Positions 25,522 to 33,621 of a stretch of DNA of 64,000 nucleotides are shown here, piece by piece. The stretch's first letter is position 1; each line of letters opens with the position of its first letter. The notes beneath the pieces are model-generated. The model saw only the letters and a list, made by a program, of their open reading frames with translations. It did not search any database and was not told where the DNA came from. The DNA comes from CAYVQZ01 sp964453435 (lineage in GTDB: Bacteria > Abyssobacteria > SURF-5), in contig CAYVQZ010000002.1 of assembly GCA_964453435.1 (NCBI GenBank), positions 1 through 64,000 of the forward strand. Reading direction: 5' to 3'. Made by a program: the position numbers and the translations under genes.

Positions 25522-26073
25522 TCCCCTTTCGGCGCAGGCGGAGAAAACCTCACATCTGTTCCCTCATTCTGGTTTTCCCTGTATCGTGCTTTCTTCGCAT
25601 TTTCGGTTCCCTCGTCTCCGGGATACACATCGGCCCTTTTCATCTCGGCATGCTGAGAGCGACTTTTTGCTTCACAACACGCTGTCCAAAATTCCTGGGA
25701 AGGTCATCGAGCAATTTCGATGGGTTGAGGAAAAAAACCAAGCCGGATGATTCCCTCCTGCCTGGCTCGTTCAAAGCCCGACAGGCCGTTAAGACTCAGG
25801 GGCGTGTTGCCGGAATAACTTTCCGGCGCTTTGGTTGTCATTCTGAGCCCTTCGAGTCCCTCAGGATAAACCCCCGTGAAGAATCTGGCGATTGATTGCG
25901 CCAAAAAAGAGAGATTCTTCGTCGCTTTTGCTCCTCAGAATGACAGTATGGGAGCCTTCTGGAAGAAATAGCCTTTTCGGAAACAGGCCGTCAAAATTTG
26001 TTCTTGCAAAACCGGCTTGCCATACTGTATCGTGTTGCCGAACCGGGATGCGCATATCGTACGGAGAATTTTC
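25522..26073. other. non-coding gap thiE-MFS
   Basis: About 550 bases with no convincing gene. The right half holds a large inverted repeat (25837-25944). The left half shows only degenerate frames. GGAG at 26062 serves as the SD of the MFS gene. Confidence 0.6.
25837..25944. repeat. 108-bp inverted repeat with GTCATTCTGAG ends
   Basis: Outer arms GTCATTCTGAG (25837-25847) and CTCAGAATGAC (25934-25944) are perfectly complementary, as are inner arms GAAGAATCT (25878-25886) and AGATTCTTC (25912-25920). The text between (CCTTCGAGTCCCTCAGG) belongs to a widespread type of intergenic bacterial repeat. No transposase is inside, so it is at most a non-autonomous element. Confidence 0.7.
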
Positions 26074-27360
26074 ATGAATGAAACACAAGAAGGACGAATC
26101 TTTTATGGCTGGTGGATAGTTCTTGCCAGTTCAATCATCATATTCTTTGGGACTGGCATAGCGTTTTACTCCTTTGGTGTTTTTATTAAACCAATAGAGG
26201 CTGAGCTTGGATGGAGCCGGGAAGTTCTGTCCCTCGGCGTTGCGGCCTGGGCTCTTGTTTTCGGTTTTTCCGGCCCGATAGTTGGCATCCTGCTGCATAA
26301 ATATGGCGCTCGGGTGGTGATTGCAGGTTCAGCTTTGATTGCCGGCGTCTCGTACATGCTCCTAATGTGGGTTGGCCATCTCTACCAGTTTTTCATCCTG
26401 ATGATTATCATCGGGTTTGCCGCGGTCGGTATCACGCTCATACCGAATCAGACGCTCATCTCAAACTGGTTTCAGAGATATCGGGGCCGCGCCATGGGGC
26501 TTATGATGGCGGGCATCGGCCTGGGAGGCTTTACCATGCCCCAGGTCGCGAACTATGTCATTGAATCGAGAGGTTGGCGAACATCTTTTTTCCTTTTGGG
26601 ACTTTTTATATTAATTTTTATCGTGCCGGTCGCGCTGCTTGTTATCCGCACGAAACCATCGGACATGGGGCTGAGACCTGATGGGGAACCAACCCGCGAC
26701 CGTGAAGAAACAGAAGGCTCGTTCTTGGGAGATTCAATGGAAGCGGGTCTGCCCGTCGGACGCGCCATGAAGAGCGTATCGTTCTGGATGCTATTTGCTG
26801 CGTTTGCACTGTTGGTTTTCGGGGAATCCGGGTTCACCGTGCACTTTGTCGCCTTGGTGGACGATGCGGGGGTATCCTCTCAAATGGCGGCGTTTTTCTG
26901 GGGGCTCGTGGCGGGTGTGAGCGTTGTCGGGCGCCTTGGTTTCGGATTTCTGGCGGACCGCTGGAATCCCAGAAATCTCATAACGATGACCCATGCGTTA
27001 CACGGTGTGGCGACCGTGGGGCTTCTCGTATTTTTTCTGGATATGGGTATCACATCCGCTATCACATTGTTTCCGTTTTCAGTCGTCTACGGGCTGTCCC
27101 TGGGTGGCTCCGCAGTTTTGCTGCCGGTTCTGGTCGGTCGTTGCTTTGGTCTTTTAAATTTCAGCAAGCTTCTCGGTCTGCTGATGAGCGGGTTTGCCGT
27201 CGGAGTGTTGGGAGGCCCTTACGCAGCGGGCGCCATCGCCCACAAGACAGGCAGCTACCGTCCGGCAATCATCATTTTCGCTATTGGATTCGGCCTGGCG
27301 GCGTTTGCTGTCGCGCTTGTCCGGCCCGACAAATATAAAAGCGAATTCGTGCAGAGGTGA
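26074..27360 (+). CDS. MFS transporter, monocarboxylate/oxalate-formate antiporter-like
   Basis: A 428-residue 12-helix major facilitator. The opening FYGWWIVLASSIIIFFGTG followed by YSFGVFIKPIEAELGWSRE is characteristic of the MCT/OFA branch, which carries organic acids. RYRGRAMGLMMAGIGLGG lies in the fourth helix region, and LADRWNPRN in the central loop before helix 9. I start at ATG 26074 because GGAG lies eight bases upstream; an in-frame extension of 19 residues looks non-coding. Single gene, substrate unknown. Confidence 0.88.
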   Translation: MNETQEGRIFYGWWIVLASSIIIFFGTGIAFYSFGVFIKPIEAELGWSREVLSLGVAAWALVFGFSGPIVGILLHKYGARVVIAGSALIAGVSYMLLMWVGHLYQFFILMIIIGFAAVGITLIPNQTLISNWFQRYRGRAMGLMMAGIGLGGFTMPQVANYVIESRGWRTSFFLLGLFILIFIVPVALLVIRTKPSDMGLRPDGEPTRDREETEGSFLGDSMEAGLPVGRAMKSVSFWMLFAAFALLVFGESGFTVHFVALVDDAGVSSQMAAFFWGLVAGVSVVGRLGFGFLADRWNPRNLITMTHALHGVATVGLLVFFLDMGITSAITLFPFSVVYGLSLGGSAVLLPVLVGRCFGLLNFSKLLGLLMSGFAVGVLGGPYAAGAIAHKTGSYRPAIIIFAIGFGLAAFAVALVRPDKYKSEFVQR

Positions 27361-28005
27361 GCAGGTGTTTGTGCCGACAAAACGTATGAAACCGACTATG
27401 AGACACTTACTTTTCTTGTCTTGAGACAGAACGAGGAAGCCCGTGCGGCTTCCTGCGAGCGGTCCCGCCATTCCACTCCTGCCGTGACATCGGAACCTCA
27501 TCGGGTTCCAGCCGCAGGGAATCGGCGGAACCGAGCGGAGGTTTCGTATCAACTTTTCTCCAAACCATTTCGAAATTTCGGATTGGACGTTGAGTGCTCC
27601 GATGCGCTTTACGATGTTCTTTCGAACAGTGTCATCAGCACTCGTTTCTTTGCGGAACTCTCCGGCCTTCAGGCATCGAGTATTCGGATTCATTCGTCGG
27701 CAAGGCTGAGGATATCCCGGGGCTAAGTACACGTGGCCACAAATACCATTCCGTATTGCATAGCGCTATGCAGAAGCGGCAGGTCAGAAATTCCGGGGAC
27801 ACGGAATCACGCGGAGCGTGACCTTCGGCCGAGAAGTCCATGTCCCCGGAATTTCCAATGTGATGAAATACGTGAGCGGAATTATGAACCAGTGCACGAA
27901 GGCTCCGGGCGGAAGGACAGCACCGTGGTCCGCATGTTTTCTTGCCGTGAAACGATATCAAGAGCCTGAGAGTTCGAGCGGAGAAAGAATAAGGGAGAAT
28001 GTGCG
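27361..28005. other. non-coding gap MFS-yedF with palindromes
   Basis: 645 bases without a supportable gene. It contains an 8-bp hairpin AGGAAGCC/GGCTTCCT (27434-27454) soon after the MFS stop, without a T-run, and the strong palindrome at 27787-27855. Remaining frames are arginine-rich noise. Confidence 0.6.
27787..27855. repeat. 69-bp REP-like palindrome with inner hairpin
   Basis: Perfect 15-bp arms GAAATTCCGGGGACA (27787-27801) and TGTCCCCGGAATTTC (27841-27855). Inside are TCACGC-GGA-GCGTGA (27807-27821) and a weaker CTTC...GAAG hairpin, so the strand can fold into a three-way junction. It is the clearest member of a family with GGGGAC ends found in several gaps of the window. Confidence 0.85.
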
Positions 28006-28350
28006 ATGAAAGAGAAAGGTGGAGTGGTTTTTATTACGTCGGACCGGATCGGACGCGGGGATGACGAACTTGGGCAAGACCTCATGCTCAATTTCCTCCA
28101 TCAATTGTCCGAATGTGAAACGAAGCCGGATTTCGTGATACTGATGAATGGGGGCGTCAAACTGGCAGTCGAGGGTTCGGAAGCGCTGGCCAGTCTGGAA
28201 GCCTTGGAAGCCAATGCGGTCACTATTCTCGCGTGTGGAACCTGCTTGAATTTTTTCGGAATCAAAGACAAGCAAAGGGCGGGCAAACCATCGAACATGG
28301 TCGAGATAACCGCAACGATGCTGAACGCCAAAAAAGTGGTCACGGTGTGA
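28006..28350 (+). CDS. YedF-like DsrE-domain protein
   Basis: A 114-residue DsrE/YchN-fold protein matching the C-terminal half of the selenium-metabolism-linked YedF family: GRGDDELGQDLMLNFLHQL, FVILMNGGVKLAVEGSEAL and ILACGTCLNFFG. Cys77 and Cys80 form the CxxC that could carry sulfur or selenium. The usual N-terminal TusA-like domain with its CPxP motif is absent; nothing upstream encodes it. AAGGGAG lies ten bases before the ATG. No selenium genes (selA, selB, selD) are in the window, so function is open. Flanked by REP-like palindromes on both sides. Confidence 0.85.
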   Translation: MKEKGGVVFITSDRIGRGDDELGQDLMLNFLHQLSECETKPDFVILMNGGVKLAVEGSEALASLEALEANAVTILACGTCLNFFGIKDKQRAGKPSNMVEITATMLNAKKVVTV

Positions 28351-28450
28351 GAATTCATATCCCGCTCCGTGAATCCGCGTTTCCGAAGTTCGACGCATAT
28401 CAAGCGGCGAAAAAGACTCTCCTGCGACTGTCCCACCATTGTCCAGCGAA

Positions 28451-28504
28451 GGGGACGGTCCCAGATTTACGGGCACGAAGTGCCGTAGAATCGGGACTGT
28501 CCCC
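28451..28504. repeat. REP-like palindrome with GGGGACGGTCCC ends
   Basis: Outer arms GGGGACGGTCCC and GGGACTGTCCCC with flanking ATT/AAT form an imperfect stem, and GGGCAC-GAA-GTGCC inside forms a second hairpin. This is the same plan as 27787-27855, about 600 bases away, on the other side of the yedF-like gene. A further copy-like segment follows to about 28620. Confidence 0.75.
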
Positions 28505-28628
28505 GAAGCGACCCGCGTTCCTTCGCTGAGCAAAGCGAAGTCCCGCCAAAGGCGGGATAGATTGGCGGACTGCCCCCGAAGCGTACACTGATCAATCGTG
28601 GAATACACTCTCTGGGGTGCTTCGGAAA

Positions 28629-29057
28629 CTATGAAAGCAGGTGTCGCCGGTTGCGCCAAATATAGATAATCGTGAACGGCCCAAGAGTCAAACATGCTGT
28701 GGAGATGATAAGGTTTTCTACAAACGCGTGGGAGAATTCCGTGAAAAATCCCTGCTGAATCGCATACAGGGTGTCCATCAACCCGAGGAAAATGATTGCG
28801 CTTCCCGCCAGCAGACCGAAGAGCAGACCCCAGGGCCGTTGACGTATGATGCCGATTGCGCCGATTATGGCGCAGAGGCTCATATACACGTCCGCGACGG
28901 TAAAGGACTGTTCATGTTCTATGTAAGCCCTGTCGTCCGAGACTGCCACCGTCCCCGACGTATAGAACTCGAGCCAGAACGCCACCGTAAGTGCGGCGAA
29001 GATGATGAGAATGACGGCCAGAACCACAAGGCCTCTCGGTCTGGGTGGACCCTGCAT
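28629..29057 (-). CDS. small four-helix membrane protein, function unknown
   Basis: A 142-residue protein with four predicted membrane segments: GLVVLAVILIIFAALTVAFW, VYMSLCAIIGAIGII, WGLLFGLLAGSAIIFLGLMD, and LIISTACLTLGPFTIIYIW, plus a basic end (RNRRHLLS). I recognise no family. The gene is supported by a strong SD, GGAGGAG, nine bases before the ATG, and by clean helix periodicity. It stands alone between repeat-bearing gaps. Confidence 0.7.
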   Translation of the reverse strand: MQGPPRPRGLVVLAVILIIFAALTVAFWLEFYTSGTVAVSDDRAYIEHEQSFTVADVYMSLCAIIGAIGIIRQRPWGLLFGLLAGSAIIFLGLMDTLYAIQQGFFTEFSHAFVENLIISTACLTLGPFTIIYIWRNRRHLLS

Positions 29058-29433
29058 ATTTTTGTCTCCTCCGGGTGCATGAATGCCGACCGATGCGAAA
29101 TCTCAACGCTCATGTCTTGTGTTCCAATCTTGCTGTGGTGATTTTTTCAAACCGGAAGCAGGCTTCCCTCTATCCGATGTCGTTCCCGCAACGGCCTGCT
29201 CAATCAAGCTGGCGCAGACTCGCATCCGTGCTCCCTTTTCAGCATACCCAATGTCAAGATAATCATAAAAGAAGAAGTGTATGAATGCAAGTGGGCTTAT
29301 GCCGATTCGATGGCTTTGTTAGCGGGACGGAGGGTAGAGATACATGCGGCAGGGAGTCCTCTGCGAAGGTTTTGTGGTGATATACTAATTTTGGGGACTG
29401 ACAGACAGCGAGGCGGCAGCGAATAGCTGATGG

Positions 29434-29462
29434 TTGATTTTCATGTTACAATCTGATATAGA
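29434..29462 (+). promoter_or_regulatory. possible promoter of the pseudopilin gene
   Basis: TTGATT (29434-29439), 17-base spacer, TATAGA (29457-29462). It matches moderately and sits 149 bases before the start codon, with a palindrome in between. Confidence 0.35.
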
Positions 29463-29494
29463 AAGTAACACAGCACGGCGGAGCCGCAACCAAC

Positions 29495-29528
29495 GGTTAT
29501 TGAGCAATGCATGGCGTCCCCAATAACC
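29495..29528. repeat. inverted repeat GGTTATTG...CAATAACC
   Basis: Perfect 8-bp arms around an 18-base loop containing GGCGTCCC. The right arm with GTCCCCAATAACCC recurs at 58089-58104 and, inverted, at 61415-61430, so it belongs to the REP-like family. Confidence 0.65.
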
Positions 29529-29610
29529 CTGAAAATACGAGCGAAGCAGCATGGAACATCACGACAAGAATTCATGAATTTGGCGCTTGGTAATATAAGG
29601 GTGTTGGATC

Positions 29611-30507
29611 ATGAACAGGCTCCATGGTTCGCCAAAAGGGTTTACGCTTGTTGAGCTGCTCGTGGTGATTGCTATCATCGGAATCCTTGCCGCTTTCTTG
29701 CTTCCGGCCCTCAGCAAGGCGCGCGAGGCTGCGCGACGCTCCGCCTGCGCAAATAACCTGAGGCAGCTCGGGCTTGCGCTGGGCCTGTATGCGTCTGAGA
29801 ACAGAACGAAATATCCCCCCGTCGAGAACGTGAGTAATAAGTTCATGTTCGATGCGGGTGGAATGTATCCGGAATATCTCTCCGATGCGTCTATTCTCGC
29901 TTGTCCTTCCGACCCCGAATACGACCCAAAAACCAACTTTCGCTTGAAGGCGGATGCGATAGTGAGGGAGAACGTTTACGGAGCGCAGACACGGCAATTC
30001 AAAGGCGGAACAGTACATCCGGACTGCATTGGACCCGTGAGTTACATATATCTCGGCTGGCTGGTAATGAATGACAGGGAGCTTCTCTCGGGGGCCGCGA
30101 TATACACGTGGATGGACTTCGTGCTTCCGATCAGCCACTGGGCAACCGACGGATGGCGGGACCGCGAAAGAAACATAGCGTCCTTTGGATTCGCCGGCTC
30201 CGGGAATGCCGGAGGTAACCTGCACAGGCGGCTGTCCGAGGATGTTGACAGGTTCCTTCTTTCTGACATCAATCACGTTCTCAGCAGTGCGAGTTCGGGC
30301 GCTAGCAGGGTGCCGGTTATGTGGGACCAACTGTCAACCCACATCAGCGATTTCAGCCATCTTCCCGCCAGCCAAAATGTATTGTACCTTGACGGGCACG
30401 TGGAGCACAAACGCTACGACGACGTGACAACAGAGTTCCCGATTTCTCCACTGTATGCGGCTTTTAATGGCGGAGCGAGCTATCGAACGTCGGATTACTG
30501 TCATTGA
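29611..30507 (+). CDS. type II secretion-like pseudopilin
   Basis: A 298-residue protein with a prepilin leader cleaved after Gly10 (SPKG/FTLVELLVVIAII) and the recruiting Glu at mature position 5. A single hydrophobic helix and amphipathic KAREAARRSACANNLRQLGLAL follow. The body ends with NVLYLDGHVEH, a signature of the large families of secreted pseudopilin-like proteins in Planctomycetes, Lentisphaerae and relatives. No secretion ATPase, peptidase or other pilin gene is near, so it is an orphan that relies on machinery elsewhere. Acidic and aromatic residues dominate the variable body; no known enzymatic motif. Confidence 0.88.
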   Translation: MNRLHGSPKGFTLVELLVVIAIIGILAAFLLPALSKAREAARRSACANNLRQLGLALGLYASENRTKYPPVENVSNKFMFDAGGMYPEYLSDASILACPSDPEYDPKTNFRLKADAIVRENVYGAQTRQFKGGTVHPDCIGPVSYIYLGWLVMNDRELLSGAAIYTWMDFVLPISHWATDGWRDRERNIASFGFAGSGNAGGNLHRRLSEDVDRFLLSDINHVLSSASSGASRVPVMWDQLSTHISDFSHLPASQNVLYLDGHVEHKRYDDVTTEFPISPLYAAFNGGASYRTSDYCH

Positions 30508-30622
30508 AGGCGCATTGGAAAGAGGAAAAGACGCAAAGCGGTCGCGACAATGTGCGCCACGTGTCGTCGAAAAACGTTAAGGTAGAGAATCGTTCCGGAG
30601 CTACCCGATTGCCTCGGTTTTC

Positions 30623-31450
30623 TCACAGCCCTCTTTCTCTTCTTACTTTGTCCACAGTCTTATCCAGAAACCGGTTTACGAGCGAGGGCGCAAGCCTGTT
30701 GGCCAGGTTGAACATTTTCCCCGGAAGATTCGGAATGATGATGAAACGACCTTTCTCCATTCCGTGAATGGCTTCTTTTGCCACTTCCTCCGGCTTCATT
30801 AGTTTGGCGCCTTCGGAAATCCTGAGTGTCTCAAGAGGCTTCGCCTTGTTCTCGTTTTCAAACATCGGGGTATCGACGTCCGGCGGACAGAGCACCGAAA
30901 CGCCGATTTTGTAGGGACGCAGTTCGCTTCTCAGCGCTTCCGAGAAGCCGACGACTGCAAATTTGGAGCCGGAGTAACTCGTATATCCGAAGATGCCTTT
31001 CAGACCGCCCAGGCTCGATACATTAAGAATCCACCCCGTCCGTCGTTCAATCATTCCGTTGATGACCTGCTTTATCGTGTACACCGTGCCGAGGTAGTTG
31101 ACTTTCAGCTCGGTCTCCATTGATTCGATGGAAAGGTTTTCCACGTACCCCGGATTCACGTAGCCGGCGCAATTTACGAGCATCTGAGTCGGGCCGCAGG
31201 CGATTTCGGCCTCCCGTATCGCATTTTCCACAGCCGTAAAATCGGCGACGTCAGCGGCGCAGCATCCGAACCGTTGTCCGGAGCTTTTGGCGTTTCTTCT
31301 AACCTCATCCAAGGCTTCCTTCAAGACATCGTTTCGCCTGGCGATCAGGAAGACGTTCGCCTGCCGTTGGGCGAATTCTTTGGCGAGGCACTTCCCGATT
31401 CCGCTTGAGCCCCCCGTCACGATGGCGCACTTGTTTGCGAGATTCATCAT
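30623..31450 (-). CDS. short-chain dehydrogenase, 3-ketosphinganine-reductase-like
   Basis: A 275-residue classical SDR. The cofactor motif TGGSSGIGK (13-21), the NCAG stretch, the catalytic Ser (ILNVSSLGGLKG) and YSGSK (Tyr-x3-Lys) are intact. Beyond the core, CPPDVDTPMFENENKAKPLETLRIS and the final NRLAPSLVNRFLDKTVDKVRRER resemble eukaryotic KDSR, which reduces 3-ketodihydrosphingosine. The neighbour at 31569 is a clear paralogue. No serine palmitoyltransferase gene is present here, so a sphingolipid role is only a suggestion. Any long-chain 3-ketone is possible. Confidence 0.83.
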   Translation of the reverse strand: MMNLANKCAIVTGGSSGIGKCLAKEFAQRQANVFLIARRNDVLKEALDEVRRNAKSSGQRFGCCAADVADFTAVENAIREAEIACGPTQMLVNCAGYVNPGYVENLSIESMETELKVNYLGTVYTIKQVINGMIERRTGWILNVSSLGGLKGIFGYTSYSGSKFAVVGFSEALRSELRPYKIGVSVLCPPDVDTPMFENENKAKPLETLRISEGAKLMKPEEVAKEAIHGMEKGRFIIIPNLPGKMFNLANRLAPSLVNRFLDKTVDKVRRERGL

Positions 31451-31568
31451 TTTTCATGATTCCGTTGCGACAGTGTATTTTCCTCACGCTTACCCATTGT
31501 ACCGAGAAATGCCAGCGTGGCGACGCGGTAGCCTATTACGGAATCCCCTCTCTGTTCACTTGACCGAA

Positions 31569-32393
31569 TCACGCGTCCCGCTCTCTTCGCACCTTGTCGA
31601 CGGTCTTGTCGATGTACTTGTTGATCAGTGAGGGGGCCAGGCGATTCCCGATATGAAGCAGCTTTCCCGCCAGGTTCGGGATGATAAAGAACGAGCCTTT
31701 TTCCAGACCCTTTATTGCGGCGCGCGCCACGTCATCCGCATGCATCAGCTTTGCCGTGTCGGAGATTCTCAGCGTTTCTGGCGGCTTTTCGCGGGTGTCG
31801 TTCCTCACCCGTTCCGTGTCGACATCGGGCGGACAAAGAACCGAAACGTGTATTCCGTGAGGGCGGAGCTCACTGCGGAGGGCTTCCGAGAACCCGATCA
31901 GGGCGAATTTCGCTCCCGAATATCCCGCGTAACCGAAAACTCCCTTCAGGCCCGCGAGACTCGAGATATTCATGATCCATCCCTCACGTCGTTGCATCAT
32001 GCCCTCGATTACCTGCTTGCAGGTATACACGGTCCCGAGGTAATTCACGCGTATCTCTGTTTCGATGTCGGAGATTGGGAGTTTCTCGATGTAGCCACCC
32101 AACGAGAAACCGGCCGAGTTGATGAGCAAGGCGGGCGGACCGCATTCTGCTTCGGCTGCCCGCATGGCCTCCTGCACGGCGGGCAGCTCCGACACGTCGC
32201 AGCGGTAATAGCCAAATCTCTGCCTGCTGCTCGAAGCCAGGTGGCGAAAATCGTCAATCGCCTTCCGGAGAGGAGCCTCTTCTCGCGCCATGATGAAGAC
32301 ATGCGCGCCGCGCCGGGCCAACAGGTCCGCTATGGCCTTTCCGATACCCTTGGAGCCGCCGGATACGATTGCACATTTGCCGGCTATGTTCAC
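31569..32393 (-). CDS. short-chain dehydrogenase, paralogue of 30623 gene
   Basis: A 274-residue SDR with SGGSKGIGK cofactor motif, NSAG (instead of NCAG), IMNISSLAGLKG and YSGAK catalytic residues, and the KDSR-like CPPDVDTERVRNDTREKPPE region. It shares the C-terminal block NRLAP-SL-x-DKTVDKVRRER with the downstream gene, so the pair is a tandem duplication. GTG start with GGGAGAAG six bases upstream. 118 bases separate the two. It follows the ornithine-cyclodeaminase-family gene by 33 bases and probably shares its promoter at 33448-33477. Confidence 0.83.
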   Translation of the reverse strand: MNIAGKCAIVSGGSKGIGKAIADLLARRGAHVFIMAREEAPLRKAIDDFRHLASSSRQRFGYYRCDVSELPAVQEAMRAAEAECGPPALLINSAGFSLGGYIEKLPISDIETEIRVNYLGTVYTCKQVIEGMMQRREGWIMNISSLAGLKGVFGYAGYSGAKFALIGFSEALRSELRPHGIHVSVLCPPDVDTERVRNDTREKPPETLRISDTAKLMHADDVARAAIKGLEKGSFFIIPNLAGKLLHIGNRLAPSLINKYIDKTVDKVRRERDA

Positions 32394-32426
32394 TTTTCTT
32401 CTCCCGGCTGGAAATTGTGAACCACA

Positions 32427-33416
32427 CTATCTGTCCAACCATTGGCCGATGCCTGATTCGAGCGCCGAATCATAAAGCTTTTTTGCGACAGCTGCATCCT
32501 CGACAGCCAGCCCGAGATGCATTGACATAATTCGTTCGTCCGCCGTGTCTCGTCCGGTCTTCGTCGAACACACGACCTCGGATAAGTCAGCATACAATTC
32601 CGAAAACACACCGAAGTATCCCTGCTGCCGATAAAAGCGGAACTGCGGGACATCGTCAGTGAGAATTTTGTCGAATTCTTCTAATGCGCTGCGGCTCCAG
32701 TATGTGTCGAAGTCTACTGGACTCGCGAAGGCGCCTGCTTTGACCCAGCCTGCCTCTATAGCAGGCTCGGGAACCTTCTTGATCGGTCCCGCGGTGACAA
32801 TGATGTCCGCCTCGACGATTGTCTCACGAGGGGAGCCGCATTTTTGAAATTGCAGTTTCGGAAACGTCTCTGACATCTCCGCAACGTATGTTTCGAGCAC
32901 CTGCGGAGAAATGTCATATGCCATGACGGAATTAAGCGAGGGGAATGCTGCTGTCATCGCTTCCAGGTGTGAGCGACCCTGTACACCGCAGCCAATAATC
33001 GTCAATGTCTGCGGATTGGAATTTGCAAGGTGTTTCGCGGCAACCGCCGAAGCGGCGGCAGTCCGCATGGCCGTGATCCACGTCGCATCCATAACGGCCA
33101 GCGGCATGCCGGTTTCCGGGTCGTTCAAGATAAGAAGGCCGCTGATGTATGGCAGGGACCTCATCGGATTCTGCGGATAGCCGCTCACCCATTTGAGCGC
33201 CGCCGCCTGCAAGGAAGGCACATACGCCGGCATCGCATGAATGAAAGAATCCGGAAGGGGGTGAATTCCGGGCTTTGGCGGCATTTCAACATTGCCCGCG
33301 CCCTTCTCTCGGAAAACCTGCTCCACGACATCCATTATCCGGGTTATCCCGAGACCCGTCCGGACAACATCATCTTTCGAAAGATAAAGGATTGGGGATA
33401 GATTCTTCTTCGACAT
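32427..33416 (-). CDS. ornithine cyclodeaminase / mu-crystallin family protein
   Basis: A 329-residue NAD(P)-binding protein. Motifs: LKWVSGYPQNP, ILNDPETGMPLAVMDATWITAMRTAAASAVAAKHL and the dinucleotide loop TIIGCGVQGRSHLEAM. Members act as ornithine cyclodeaminase, alanine dehydrogenase or imine reductase; the catalytic Asp expected in the ILTDD segment is present, but the substrate cannot be chosen. The start has CGGAGAAG upstream and a good promoter at 33448-33477. It heads a minus-strand group with the two SDR genes, which could point to amino-ketone or lipid metabolism. Confidence 0.87.
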   Translation of the reverse strand: MSKKNLSPILYLSKDDVVRTGLGITRIMDVVEQVFREKGAGNVEMPPKPGIHPLPDSFIHAMPAYVPSLQAAALKWVSGYPQNPMRSLPYISGLLILNDPETGMPLAVMDATWITAMRTAAASAVAAKHLANSNPQTLTIIGCGVQGRSHLEAMTAAFPSLNSVMAYDISPQVLETYVAEMSETFPKLQFQKCGSPRETIVEADIIVTAGPIKKVPEPAIEAGWVKAGAFASPVDFDTYWSRSALEEFDKILTDDVPQFRFYRQQGYFGVFSELYADLSEVVCSTKTGRDTADERIMSMHLGLAVEDAAVAKKLYDSALESGIGQWLDR

Positions 33417-33447
33417 TCGCTTCTCCGGGGGGTTTCTCAGTTTCGAA

Positions 33448-33477
33448 ATGATATCAACACCCGGAAAGGAATGTCAA
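33448..33477 (-). promoter_or_regulatory. promoter of the cyclodeaminase-SDR group
   Basis: On the minus strand, TTGACA (33477-33472), 18-base spacer, TATCAT (33453-33448). The leader to the start at 33416 is about 25 bases. Confidence 0.7.
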
Positions 33478-33560
33478 TCGGGCGTTGGGTTCAGCTTGTT
33501 TCTTATAGTTTCTATCAGGCACTGGGAATTATACACGGGCGACCGTGGTCAGACGGTTCC

Positions 33561-33589
33561 TTGAACCCCCCTTCATGTCATGATATAAT
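33561..33589 (+). promoter_or_regulatory. promoter of the tlyA-nadK-recN operon
   Basis: TTGAAC (33561-33566), 17-base spacer, TATAAT (33584-33589). The transcript would start about 26 bases before the tlyA start. It is divergent from 33448-33477. Confidence 0.82.
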
Positions 33590-33621
33590 TTGCGAGAAAG
33601 GTCGGTTCGTCCGGAAATTTG

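Larger units (their letters stand above)
29058..29610. other. non-coding gap before the pseudopilin gene
   Basis: About 550 bases. It holds a small perfect hairpin GGAAGC/GCTTCC (29154-29167), a possible promoter (29434-29462), the CACAGC-type motif (29469-29491) and an inverted repeat (29495-29528). No convincing gene. Confidence 0.55.

Noticed and set aside
27421..27726. 101-residue frame after the MFS gene
   Set aside because: It is Arg- and Ser-rich with no SD and lies in a repeat-bearing gap. The overlapping frames on both strands are equally long, as expected by chance.
31653..32420. 255-residue plus-strand frame opposite the SDR gene
   Set aside because: Antisense to a complete SDR with intact catalytic residues, and it lacks any domain of its own.
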